NCBI GenBank assembly: GCA_035763085.1
Contig: DASUBV010000193.1
Span: 1 to 29,611, forward strand
Source of the DNA: DASUBV01 sp035763085
GTDB lineage: Bacteria; Actinomycetota; Actinomycetes; Streptosporangiales; Streptosporangiaceae
Direction of reading: 5' to 3'
Length of the DNA stretch: 29,611 nucleotides
Made by a program: the position numbers and the translations under genes. Below are positions 8,142-16,671 of this stretch, piece by piece. A model generated the notes under the pieces. The model was not told where the DNA came from. It saw only the letters and a list, made by a program, of their open reading frames with translations, and ran no database searches. Position 1 is the stretch's first letter. Every line of letters begins with the position of its first letter.

Positions 8142-8165
8142 CCGGGGCGCGGACCCCGGAGGAGG
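8142..8165 (+). promoter_or_regulatory. Hairpin touching the cobN Shine-Dalgarno (possible expression platform)
   Basis: CCGGGG (8142-8147) and CCCCGG (8154-8159) form a perfect 6-bp stem with a six-base loop. The last two bases of its 3' arm are the first two of the GGAGGAGG ribosome-binding site (8158-8165), six bases before GTG 8172. Folding would crowd the ribosome-binding site, which suggests translational switching. Confidence 0.5.
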
Positions 8166-8171
8166 CTAGGC

Positions 8172-11100
8172 GTGGAACACGACCGTCTCAGCCCGGCGAG
8201 TGCGAGCGCAGCTGCCGGGCAGCAGGATCGCGCGCAGCCTGCGGACGCGCAGCCCGATGACGGGCAGCCCGGCGGCGCATGGCCCGGCAGCGGGCAGTCC
8301 GGGGGCGGACAGCCTGGCGAGGAGCACCTGGGCACCGTGGCGCTGCTGTCTACCTCGGACACCGACCTGCTGGCGGCCAGGGCCAGCGGCGCGGACTACC
8401 GGCTCGCTAACCCGGCGCGGCTGCCCCTCGACGACCTGCCGGACTTGCTGGCCGGCGCCGATGTCGTGGTGGTCCGGCTGCTGGGCGGGGAGCAGGCCTG
8501 GCGCGAGGGCCTGGCGCAGCTGCGCGGGCAGCCCCGCCCGGTGATCGTGCTAGGCGGTGAGCTGGCGCCGGACGCCGCGCTGATGGCGCTGTCCACCGTG
8601 CCGGCCGGGATCGCCGCCCAGGCACATGAGTACCTGGCTCATGGCGGGACCGCCAACCTGCTGGAGCTGGCCCGGTTCCTGACCGACACGGTGCTGCTGG
8701 GCGGGACGGGGTTCGCCCCGCCGCGCCCGGCCGCGCCGTGGGGCATCCGGCCCTGGCCCCCCGCCGCCGAGTCAGCCGCCGGAGCGCCGGCGCCGTCTGA
8801 GCTGAGAAGCGCGGCGACGGCGGAAGGCGGCGCCGCCGAGGCAGCCCGCAGCCAAGCGGGCACTACCGCGCCGACGGTGGGCATCGTCTATTACCGGGCC
8901 CACGAGCTGGCCGGCAACACCGCCTTCATCGACGCGCTGTGCGCGGCCATCGCCGAACGCGGCGCGCGGCCCATGCCGGTCTGGTGCGCGAGCCTGCGGT
9001 CGGCCGACGGCGACCTGCTCGAGGTGCTCCGCCAGGCCGACGCGCTGGTGGTGACCGTGCTGGCGGCTGGCGGGATCGCCCCGGCCCTGTCGCAGGCGGG
9101 CGGCGAGGACGAGTCGTGGGATGTCGGCGCCATCGCCGAGCTGGACGTGCCGGTGCTCCAGGCGCTGTGCCTGACCTCGCCGCGGGCGCAGTGGGAGCAG
9201 GCCAGCACCGGGCTGAGCCCGATGGACGCGGCCACCCAGGTGGCGATCCCGGAGTTCGACGGCCGGCTGATCGGAGTGCCGTTCTCGTTCAAGGAGACCG
9301 GCGCCGACGGGCTGCCCCGCTATGTCGCCGACCCGGAGCGGGCCCGCCGGGTGGCCGGGACGGCCGCGGCGCTGGCCCGGCTCCGGCATGTCCCGCCGGC
9401 GCAGCGCAAGGTCGCGCTGGTGCTGTCGTCCTACCCGACTAAGCACGCGCGGATCGGCAACGCGGTGGGTCTGGACACCCCGGCCAGTGCGGTGGCCCTG
9501 CTGCGGGCGATGCACGAGGGCGGCTATGACATCGGGTCGCTGGCCGGGCCGGGCGCCTTCCCCGGCATCGAGCCGCCCGACGGGGACGCGCTGATCCACG
9601 CCGTGATCGCCGCGGGCGGGCAGGACCCGGAGTGGCTGACCAGCCAGCAGCTGTCCGAGGCGGTCGTGCGCATCCCGGCCGCCCGGTACCGGGACTGGTT
9701 CGGCCAGCTCCCGGCCGAGCTGCGCGATGCGATGACGCAGGCGTGGGGACCGCCGCCCGGCGAGCTGTACGTGGACACCTCGCATGACCCGGACGGCGAG
9801 ATCGTCCTGGCCGCGCTGCGGGCCGGCAACATCGTGCTGCTGGTGCAGCCGCCGCGCGGGTTCGGCGAGAACCCGATCGCCATCTACCACGACCCGGACC
9901 TGCCGCCCAGCCACCACTACCTGGCCGCCTACCGGTGGCTGGAGCAGGAGTTCGGCGCGCACGCGGTGGTGCACCTGGGCAAGCACGGCACGCTGGAGTG
10001 GCTGCCCGGCAAGAGCCTGGGCATGTCGGCGGCCTGCGCCCCGGACGCCGTGCTGGGCAACCTGCCGCTGATCTACCCGTTCCTGGTCAACGACCCCGGC
10101 GAGGGCACGCAGGCCAAGCGCCGCGCGCACGCCACGATCGTTGGCCACCTGGTCCCGCCGATGACCCGCGCCGAGACCTACGGGGACCTGGCCCGGCTGG
10201 AACAGCTGCTCGACGAGCACGCGTCGATCGCGGCGCTGGACCCGGCCAAGCTGCCCGCCGTGCGCGCGCAGATCTGGACGCTGATCCAGGCCGCGAAGCT
10301 GGACCATGACCTTGGCCTGGACGGCCGCCCGCACGACGCCGAGTTCGACAACTTCCTGCTGCACGTGGACGGCTGGCTGTGCGAGGTCAAGGACGCCCAG
10401 ATCCGCGACGGCCTGCACGTGCTGGGCAGCCCCCCGGAAGGGGACGCGCGGGTCGGCCTGGTGCTGGCCATGCTGCAGGCCCGGCAGATCTGGTCCGGCC
10501 AGGCCGGCGCCCTGCCCGGCCTGCGCGAGGCGCTCGGGCTCGCCGAGGACGGTACCGGCTCGCGGGCGATGGTCGACCGAGCCGAAAGGCTAGCCCGCCG
10601 CCTGGCCGAGGGCATGGAAGACGCCGGCTGGTCGCCGGACGCGGCCCCGGAAGTCACGCGAGCGGTCCTGACCACTGCGGCTCCCGGGGACGCCGGGTCC
10701 GCACCCACTGAGGCTGGCGAGGCTGGCGGGAGCAGCATCGCAGAACCGGCCCGGCAGGAGTCCGTCGCCGCGGTGCTCCGGTTCGCCGCCACCGAGGTGA
10801 TCCCCCGGCTGGCCGCGACCAGCAACGAGATCGACGCGGTACTGCACGCGCTCGACGGCGGGCACGTCCCCGCCGGGCCGAGTGGCTCGCCGCTGCGCGG
10901 CCTGGTCAACGTGCTGCCCACCGGCCGGAACTTCTACGCCGTCGACCCCAAGGCGGTGCCGTCGCGGCTGGCCTGGGAAACCGGCCAGCAGCTGGCCGAG
11001 TCGCTGCTGTCCCGCTACCGCGAGGACACCGGGCAGTGGCCCGCCTCGGTCGGGCTGTCGGTGTGGGGCACGGCCGCGATGCGCACCTCCGGGGACGACA

Positions 11101-12110
11101 TCGCCGAGGTACTCGCCCTGCTCGGGGTGCGGCCGGTGTGGGATGAGGCCAGCCGCCGGGTCACCGGCCTGGAGGTCATCGACCTGGCCGAGCTCGGCCG
11201 GCCCCGGATCGATGTCGTCGTCCGGATCAGCGGCTTCTTCCGTGACGCGTTCCCGCACGTGGTGACCCTGCTCGACGACGCCGTGACGCTGGTCGCCGGG
11301 CTGGACGAGGACCCGGCCGACAACCTGGTCCGCGCCGCGGTGCTCGCTGACCTGGAGCAGCACGCCGACCTGCGCCGCGCGACCAGCCGGATCTTCGGCT
11401 CGCCGCCGGGATCCTACGGTGCCGGGCTGCTCGCCCTGATGGACAGCCGGTCCTGGCGAGACGACGCCGACCTGGCCGAGGTCTACGCCATGTGGGGCGG
11501 GCACGCCTACGGCCGCGGCCTGGACGGGCGGGCCGCCCGGGCGGACATGGAGTCGGCCTACCGGCGGATCGCCGTGGCGGTCAAGAACACCGACACCCGC
11601 GAGCACGACATCGCCGACTCCGACGACTATTACCAGTACCACGGCGGCATGGTGGCCACCGTCCGGGCGCTGACCGGCGCCGCGCCGGCCGCTTACGTCG
11701 GCGACAGCACCCGCCCGGACAACGTCCGCACCCGGAGCCTGACCGAGGAGTCGGCCCGGGTGTTCCGCTCCCGCGTGATCAACCCGCGGTGGATCGACGC
11801 GATGAAGCGGCACGGTTACAAGGGCGCGTTCGAGCTGGCCGCTACCGTGGATTACCTGTTCGGCTGGGACGCCACCACCGGCGTCATCACGGACTGGATG
11901 TATGAGCAGCTGTCCGAGAACTACGTGCTGGACCCCGACACAAGAAAATTCCTCGAAACGAGCAATCCGTGGGCACTGCGCAACATCGCCGAGCGGTTGC
12001 TTGAGGCAGCCGACCGCCGGCTGTGGGCGCAGCCGTCCCCGGAGACGCTGAGCCGGCTCCGCGATGCCTACCTTGAGGTCGAGGGCCAGCTGGAGGCGGC
12101 GCAGGAATGA
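8172..12110 (+). CDS. cobN: Cobaltochelatase large subunit CobN
   Basis: CobN is the tetrapyrrole-binding subunit (1312 aa) that inserts Co2+ into hydrogenobyrinic acid a,c-diamide in the ATP-driven aerobic chelatase. Family signatures include ALLSTSDTDLLAARASGADYRLANPARL near the N-terminus, FKETGADGLPRYVADPERARRVAG and VLSSYPTKHARIGNAVGLDTPAS. Also present are VVHLGKHGTLEWLPGKSLGMS and, near the C-terminus, the segment ending YKGAFELAATVDYLFGWDAT. Compared with typical actinobacterial CobN there is an N-terminal extension of about 55 Gln/Gly/Pro/Ala-rich residues. Ala-rich insertions occur at about residues 195-235 and 835-860. GTG 8172 has an excellent GGAGGAGG; a second GTG at 8337 would give the usual family start but has a badly spaced ribosome-binding site. 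The stop overlaps the next gene (ATGA). Confidence 0.95.
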   Translation: MEHDRLSPASASAAAGQQDRAQPADAQPDDGQPGGAWPGSGQSGGGQPGEEHLGTVALLSTSDTDLLAARASGADYRLANPARLPLDDLPDLLAGADVVVVRLLGGEQAWREGLAQLRGQPRPVIVLGGELAPDAALMALSTVPAGIAAQAHEYLAHGGTANLLELARFLTDTVLLGGTGFAPPRPAAPWGIRPWPPAAESAAGAPAPSELRSAATAEGGAAEAARSQAGTTAPTVGIVYYRAHELAGNTAFIDALCAAIAERGARPMPVWCASLRSADGDLLEVLRQADALVVTVLAAGGIAPALSQAGGEDESWDVGAIAELDVPVLQALCLTSPRAQWEQASTGLSPMDAATQVAIPEFDGRLIGVPFSFKETGADGLPRYVADPERARRVAGTAAALARLRHVPPAQRKVALVLSSYPTKHARIGNAVGLDTPASAVALLRAMHEGGYDIGSLAGPGAFPGIEPPDGDALIHAVIAAGGQDPEWLTSQQLSEAVVRIPAARYRDWFGQLPAELRDAMTQAWGPPPGELYVDTSHDPDGEIVLAALRAGNIVLLVQPPRGFGENPIAIYHDPDLPPSHHYLAAYRWLEQEFGAHAVVHLGKHGTLEWLPGKSLGMSAACAPDAVLGNLPLIYPFLVNDPGEGTQAKRRAHATIVGHLVPPMTRAETYGDLARLEQLLDEHASIAALDPAKLPAVRAQIWTLIQAAKLDHDLGLDGRPHDAEFDNFLLHVDGWLCEVKDAQIRDGLHVLGSPPEGDARVGLVLAMLQARQIWSGQAGALPGLREALGLAEDGTGSRAMVDRAERLARRLAEGMEDAGWSPDAAPEVTRAVLTTAAPGDAGSAPTEAGEAGGSSIAEPARQESVAAVLRFAATEVIPRLAATSNEIDAVLHALDGGHVPAGPSGSPLRGLVNVLPTGRNFYAVDPKAVPSRLAWETGQQLAESLLSRYREDTGQWPASVGLSVWGTAAMRTSGDDIAEVLALLGVRPVWDEASRRVTGLEVIDLAELGRPRIDVVVRISGFFRDAFPHVVTLLDDAVTLVAGLDEDPADNLVRAAVLADLEQHADLRRATSRIFGSPPGSYGAGLLALMDSRSWRDDADLAEVYAMWGGHAYGRGLDGRAARADMESAYRRIAVAVKNTDTREHDIADSDDYYQYHGGMVATVRALTGAAPAAYVGDSTRPDNVRTRSLTEESARVFRSRVINPRWIDAMKRHGYKGAFELAATVDYLFGWDATTGVITDWMYEQLSENYVLDPDTRKFLETSNPWALRNIAERLLEAADRRLWAQPSPETLSRLRDAYLEVEGQLEAAQE

Positions 12111-14431
12111 GCGACACGCGAATCACCAGCTCCGTCGGAACGGACCCCGCGCCGCCGGGCGGCCCGCCCGCCCCGGCCGGCAACGGCTCCGCAGGCGCGC
12201 CCGCCGCCGCGGACGGGACCGGCAGCACGGGCGGGACCGGCACCAGCGGCGGCCCGCGGCTGCGCGGACTGCCGTTCGCGGCGGTCGTCGGCCAGGACGA
12301 GGCGCGGCTGGCGCTGCTGCTCGGCGCGGTGGACCCCGGCATTGGCGGGGTGCTGCTGACCGGCGAGAAGGGCACCGCCAAGACGACCCTGGTGCGCGGG
12401 CTGGCCGACATCCTGCCCAGCATCTCGGTGGTGGCCGGGTGCCGGTTCTCCTGTGACCCGGCCGCGCCCGACCCGGCCTGCCCGGATGGCCCGCACCCGG
12501 CCGGCTCCGCCGCGCAGCACCGGCCCGCGCGGCTGGTGGAGCTGCCGCTCGGCGCCACCGACGACCGGATCACCGGCAGCCTGGACGTGCCGCGGGTGCT
12601 CGCCGGCGCGCCCACCGCCGAGGCGTTCGTGCCCGGCCTGCTGGCCCTGGCCAACCGCGGCGTCCTGTACGTGGACGAGATCAACCTGCTGCCCGACCAC
12701 CTGGTGGATGTCTTGCTGGACGCGGCCGCGACCGGCGTCACGACGGTCGAGCGAGAGGGCATCTCGCTGCGGCACGCCAGCCAGTTCCTGCTGGTCGGGA
12801 CCATGAACCCGGAGGAAGGCGAACTGCGCCCGCAGCTGCTGGACCGGTTCGGGCTGTGCGTGCCGGTGGTGGCCAGCGCCGACCCGCGGCGCCGGGCCGA
12901 CGCGGTCCGGGCCCGGCTGAGCCACGACCGGCACCCGGCCGGGAGCGCCGCGCGGCACGGTGCGGCGGGCCAGGAGCTGACCAGCCAGATCGCCGCGGCC
13001 CGCGCGCGGTCGGCGGCCGTCGAGCTGGCCGATCCCGAGCTGCTGCGGATCACCACGGCCTGCGCGTCGCTCGGGGTGGACGGGCTGCGCGGCGACCTGG
13101 TCACGGCGCGGGCCGCGATCGCGCACGCCGCCTGGGCGGGCCGCCCGGCGGTCACCGAGGCCGACATCCGGGCCGCCGCCCGGCTGGCCCTGCCGCACCG
13201 GCGCCGGCGCGGGCCGTTCGACGACCCGGGCATGGACGAGGCGCAGCTCGATGAGGCATTCGGGGGCCCGCCCGAGCCGGCGGAGCCCGCAGGCCAGCCC
13301 GAGCCCGGCCAGGTCCCGGACGGCCCCGGCGCGCCTGGCCAGCCGGACCGGCCGGACCTGGCCGGCAGCCGGCCGCCCGAGGACGGGCAGGCGACGCCGG
13401 GCAGCGACGCCGGGGACTCCGATCCCGGGCGCCGGCCTGACCCGCCGGACCGCGGCGGCGGCGGAGCGGCCGCCGGGCCGCCGCCGGAGCACGCTGGCCC
13501 CGGCCCGCAGGCTCCGCCCCCGCCGCCGCATCCCGGCCGCCCGCCCGAGCCGGGTCAGCCCGGCGGGCCGGCTGCCGGCGCGGCAGCCATTTCGAATCTG
13601 TTTCCGTTCCGAGGTGACCAGGCGAGCCGGTCACTGCTGGACCTGCGGCGGCTCGAGGCGCGGGGAACGGGCACCGGCAGCGGCGGGCGGCGAGCGCGGT
13701 CGCAGGGTCCCGGCGGCCGGCCCGCCGGCACGGCGCGCACGGCCACCAGCCCGGACCTGTCCGCCACGCTGCGCGCCGCGGCGCTGGCCCGGCCGGGTCA
13801 GCCGTTCGCGGTGACCCCGTCGGACCTGCGCCGCTGGCTGCGCCGGGGCCGGGAGTCGAACCTGGTGATCTTGCTGCTGGACACCTCAGGCTCGATGGCG
13901 GCGCGACGGCGCAGCGCGACGGTCGCCACGGTGGCGCTGTCGCTGTTGCGCGACTCCTACCGGCGCCGCGACCGGATCGCGCTGCTGACCTTCCGCGGCC
14001 GCGACGCAACAGTCGTGGTGCCGCCCACCCGGTCGTCCGGGCTGGCGGCGCAGCGACTGCGCGACCTGCCGGCAGGCGGGCAGACCCCGCTGGCCGCCGG
14101 GCTGGAGGCGGCCGGCCGCCTGGCCCAGCGCGAGCACTGGCGGGAGCCCGCCCGGCGGCCGCTGCTGATCGTGGTCACCGACGGGCGCGCCACCGGCGGC
14201 GCCGACCCGGTTGGCCGGGCCCGGCACGCGGCCCGGCGGCTGGCGGGCATCTCCAGCGTCGTCGTCGACGCCGAGGACGGGCCGGTGCGGCTCGGGCTGG
14301 CCGGCGTGATCGCCGCCGACCTGGGTGCCGACCTGGTAACGGTGGCCGGGCTGGCGTCGGCCAGCGCGGCCCGGCGGCAGGACGCCGCGCAAGCGCTCGC
14401 GGCCATCATTCGCGCGAAGGAGGCGGCCTGA
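12107..14431 (+). CDS. ChlI-ChlD type AAA+/VWA chelatase subunit, presumed CobN partner
   Basis: This is a fused chelatase motor protein (774 aa). A BchI-like AAA+ module has Walker A GEKGTAKTT (from residue 86), Walker B GVLYVDEINLL (about 184-194) and MNPEEGELRPQLLDRFGL. A long Pro/Gly/Glu-rich linker covers about residues 380-490. A C-terminal VWA domain has the metal-site motif LLLDTSGSMAARR (about 588-600) and VVTDGRATGGA. Magnesium chelatases use separate I and D subunits, and proteobacterial cobaltochelatase uses CobS and CobT. Its position between cobN and cobO, overlapping cobN by four bases, argues that it powers CobN. A role in another chelatase cannot be excluded from sequence. 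The first about 50 residues are a low-complexity Gly/Ala/Thr tail. The stop and the cobO start share one base (TGATG). Confidence 0.9.
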   Translation: MSDTRITSSVGTDPAPPGGPPAPAGNGSAGAPAAADGTGSTGGTGTSGGPRLRGLPFAAVVGQDEARLALLLGAVDPGIGGVLLTGEKGTAKTTLVRGLADILPSISVVAGCRFSCDPAAPDPACPDGPHPAGSAAQHRPARLVELPLGATDDRITGSLDVPRVLAGAPTAEAFVPGLLALANRGVLYVDEINLLPDHLVDVLLDAAATGVTTVEREGISLRHASQFLLVGTMNPEEGELRPQLLDRFGLCVPVVASADPRRRADAVRARLSHDRHPAGSAARHGAAGQELTSQIAAARARSAAVELADPELLRITTACASLGVDGLRGDLVTARAAIAHAAWAGRPAVTEADIRAAARLALPHRRRRGPFDDPGMDEAQLDEAFGGPPEPAEPAGQPEPGQVPDGPGAPGQPDRPDLAGSRPPEDGQATPGSDAGDSDPGRRPDPPDRGGGGAAAGPPPEHAGPGPQAPPPPPHPGRPPEPGQPGGPAAGAAAISNLFPFRGDQASRSLLDLRRLEARGTGTGSGGRRARSQGPGGRPAGTARTATSPDLSATLRAAALARPGQPFAVTPSDLRRWLRRGRESNLVILLLDTSGSMAARRRSATVATVALSLLRDSYRRRDRIALLTFRGRDATVVVPPTRSSGLAAQRLRDLPAGGQTPLAAGLEAAGRLAQREHWREPARRPLLIVVTDGRATGGADPVGRARHAARRLAGISSVVVDAEDGPVRLGLAGVIAADLGADLVTVAGLASASAARRQDAAQALAAIIRAKEAA

Positions 14432-15039
14432 TGCCGCAGGGAAGGGTAACCAGCACGCCGGCCGACGGGCTGACCACCCGGCAGCGCCGCACCCAGCCGC
14501 TGCTGGCCGTGCACACCGGCGACGGCAAGGGCAAGTCCACCGCCGCCTTCGGCATGGCCCTGCGGGCATGGTCGGCGGGCTGGCCGATCGGGGTGTTCCA
14601 GTTCACCAAGAGCCCGAAATGGAAGGTCGGCGAGGAAGGCGCGCTGCGCGCGCTGGGCGAGGTGCACCAGAACACCGGCCAGGGCGGGCCGGTGACCTGG
14701 CACAAGATGGGCGAGGGCTGGTCCTGGCTGCGCACCCAGGCCGAAGACCACGAGCGCGCCGCCCGGGAGGGCTGGGAGCAGGTCAAGCGCGACCTGGCGG
14801 CGCAGACCTACCGGCTGCTGATCCTGGACGAGTTCACCTACCCGGTCAGCAACGGGGCGCTGGACGTGCACGAGGTCCTGGCCACACTGGCGGACCGGCC
14901 CGGCACCCAGCACGTGGTCATCACCGGCCGCCGCGCGCACCCGGCCCTGGTCGAGGCCGCCGACCTGGTCACCGACATGACGAAGGTCAAGCACCCGATG
15001 GACGCCGGGCGCAAGGGCCAGGCCGGCATCGAATGGTGA
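14431..15039 (+). CDS. cobO: Cob(I)yrinic acid a,c-diamide adenosyltransferase (CobO type)
   Basis: CobO transfers the 5'-deoxyadenosyl group from ATP to the cobalt of the cobyrinic acid a,c-diamide made by the chelatase. At 202 aa it is normal length for the CobO/BtuR/CobA(Salmonella) family. The P-loop HTGDGKGKSTAAFGMALRA is at about residues 28-46. Other signatures are GVFQFTKSPKWKVGEE, LLILDEFTYPVSNG (Walker B-like), VVITGRRAHPALVEAADLVTDM and, at the C-terminus, the stretch KHPMDAGRKGQAGIEW. The start ATG overlaps the stop of the preceding gene by one base, so expression is probably coupled to the chelatase genes. Confidence 0.95.
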   Translation: MPQGRVTSTPADGLTTRQRRTQPLLAVHTGDGKGKSTAAFGMALRAWSAGWPIGVFQFTKSPKWKVGEEGALRALGEVHQNTGQGGPVTWHKMGEGWSWLRTQAEDHERAAREGWEQVKRDLAAQTYRLLILDEFTYPVSNGALDVHEVLATLADRPGTQHVVITGRRAHPALVEAADLVTDMTKVKHPMDAGRKGQAGIEW

Positions 15040-15060
15040 GCTGGTTACCGAGGTGAGCGC

Positions 15061-16671
15061 ATGCTGAGCCAGCCGCGCCTGGTCATCGGCGCAACCCGGT
15101 CCGGCGACGGCAAGACCACCGTCGCGACCGGGCTGATGGCCGCGCTGCGGGCTCGCGGCCTGCGAGTGTCAGCGCACAAGGCCGGGCCGGACTACATCGA
15201 CCCGAGCTACCACGCCGCCGCGACCGGCTCGCCGGGACGCAACCTGGACGTGTGGCTGACCGGCGAGGAGCTGATCGCGCCGCTGTTCCGGCACGGCGCC
15301 GGGAATGCTGACGTCAGCATCATCGAGGGCGTCATGGGACTGTTCGACGGTGTGGCGGGCCAGGGCGACCTGGCCAGCACCGCGCACGTGGCACGGCTGC
15401 TGGACGCCCCGGTGGTGCTGGTGGTCAGCGCGGCAGGGGCGGCCCGCTCGATCGCGGCGACGGTGCACGGCTTCGCCACCTTCGACCGGCTGGTCCGGGT
15501 CCGCGGCGTGCTGCTCAACCAGGTGTCCTCGGCCCGGCACGAGGCCATCGCGCGCGAGGCGATCGCCGCGACCGGGATCCCGGTGCTCGGCGCGCTGCCG
15601 GCCGAGGCCACCCTGCGCACGCCGTCCCGGCACCTGGGGCTGGTCCCGGCCGCCGAGCGGGCGGCACAGGTCAGCGACTGGCTGCCGCGGCTGCGCGAGC
15701 TGATCGCCGCGCACGTGGACCTGGACGCCATGCTGGCCATCGCCCGCAGCGCCCCGCCCCTCGCGGCCGAGCCCTGGTCCCCGGCCCCCGCACCGGGCAC
15801 CCTTGAGCCCGAGCCCGCCGCCGGGCCCTGGTCCCCGGCCGCGCCGCGCCTGGCCGCGGCCGCCGGCAAGGGTCGCCCGGGCGCCCGCGACCCTGCAGGG
15901 GCAGCAGGTCCGCCACCGCGACGTTCCCTGGAGTCCCGCCGGGGCGGCGCGCCAGTCCGGGTGGCGGTAGCCGCGGGCCGGGCCTTCACCTTTGGCTATG
16001 CCGAGCATCAGGAGTTGCTCGAGGCCGCCGGGGCGGAGGTCATCACGTTCGACCCGATGACCACCGAGCGGCTGCCAGAGGGCACCGACGCCCTGGTGGT
16101 CGGCGGCGGCTTCCCGGAGGTGTACGTGGAGGACCTGACCGCCAACACCGATCTGCGGGCCGATATCCGGGCACGCGTCGCGGGCGGGATGCCGGTGGTC
16201 GCCGAGTGCGCCGGGTTGCTCTGGCTCGGGACCGACCTGGATGGGCGAGAGCAGTGCGGCGTGCTTCCGGCCAGCGCGCGGATGACCGGCCGGCTGACCC
16301 TCGGGTACCGGGAAGCGGTGGCGCTGCGCTCCAGCCCGCTGGTCCCGGCTGGCACCACGGTCCGCGCGCACGAGTTCCACCGGACGATCAGCGAGCCCGC
16401 CGGCGGGGACCGCCCGGCCTGGCGGCTGGCCGACGGCAGCGAGCAGGGCTGGGCCGACGACCAGCTGCTGGCCTCGTACCTGCACCTGCACTGGGCTGGC
16501 CTCCCCGGAGGGGCAGCCCGGCTGGTCAGCGCTGCCGCCGCAGCCCGCACCAGTGCGGGAAGCGCCAGTGCAGGCCGGGCCAGTGCGGGAAACGCGGGCG
16601 TGGGAAGCGTCCATGCAGGCCGCGCCGGTACCGGCCGCGCCGGTCAGGCTGGCGGGAAGGCGCGGGTATGA
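15061..16671 (+). CDS. cobB: Cobyrinate/hydrogenobyrinate a,c-diamide synthase CobB
   Basis: CobB is the ATP- and glutamine-dependent amidase of the a and c side chains. In this late-cobalt locus the substrate should be hydrogenobyrinate. The N-terminal synthetase domain has the P-loop GATRSGDGKTTVATGL (about residues 10-25), GPDYIDPSYH and IIEGVMGLFDG. The C-terminal class I glutaminase-like domain has VVGGGFPEVY, VVAECAGLLWLG with nucleophile Cys383, and LLASYLHLHWAG with its histidines. An Ala/Pro-rich linker (about 235-300) joins the domains. The protein ends in a repeat tail that is not part of the family. ATG 15061 has GAGGTGA upstream. The stop overlaps the next gene as ATGA. Confidence 0.94.
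   Translation: MLSQPRLVIGATRSGDGKTTVATGLMAALRARGLRVSAHKAGPDYIDPSYHAAATGSPGRNLDVWLTGEELIAPLFRHGAGNADVSIIEGVMGLFDGVAGQGDLASTAHVARLLDAPVVLVVSAAGAARSIAATVHGFATFDRLVRVRGVLLNQVSSARHEAIAREAIAATGIPVLGALPAEATLRTPSRHLGLVPAAERAAQVSDWLPRLRELIAAHVDLDAMLAIARSAPPLAAEPWSPAPAPGTLEPEPAAGPWSPAAPRLAAAAGKGRPGARDPAGAAGPPPRRSLESRRGGAPVRVAVAAGRAFTFGYAEHQELLEAAGAEVITFDPMTTERLPEGTDALVVGGGFPEVYVEDLTANTDLRADIRARVAGGMPVVAECAGLLWLGTDLDGREQCGVLPASARMTGRLTLGYREAVALRSSPLVPAGTTVRAHEFHRTISEPAGGDRPAWRLADGSEQGWADDQLLASYLHLHWAGLPGGAARLVSAAAAARTSAGSASAGRASAGNAGVGSVHAGRAGTGRAGQAGGKARV
16549..16653 (+). repeat. 15-bp tandem repeat encoding the CobB C-terminal tail
   Basis: Seven degenerate 15-bp units in register with the reading frame encode pentapeptides such as ASAGR, ASAGN and AGVGS. 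Typical units are GCCAGTGCAGGCCGG and GCCAGTGCGGGAAAC. They extend CobB beyond its last conserved motif (SYLHLHWAG). Confidence 0.8.

Noticed and set aside
8772..10418. Long minus-strand open frame inside cobN
   Set aside because: Antisense shadow of cobN, rich in Arg/Gln/His without domain signatures; the same holds for 10590-11813.
12068..13531. Minus-strand open frames opposite the chelatase gene
   Set aside because: Arg/Gly/Pro-rich translations with no motif; the plus strand has complete AAA+ and VWA signatures.
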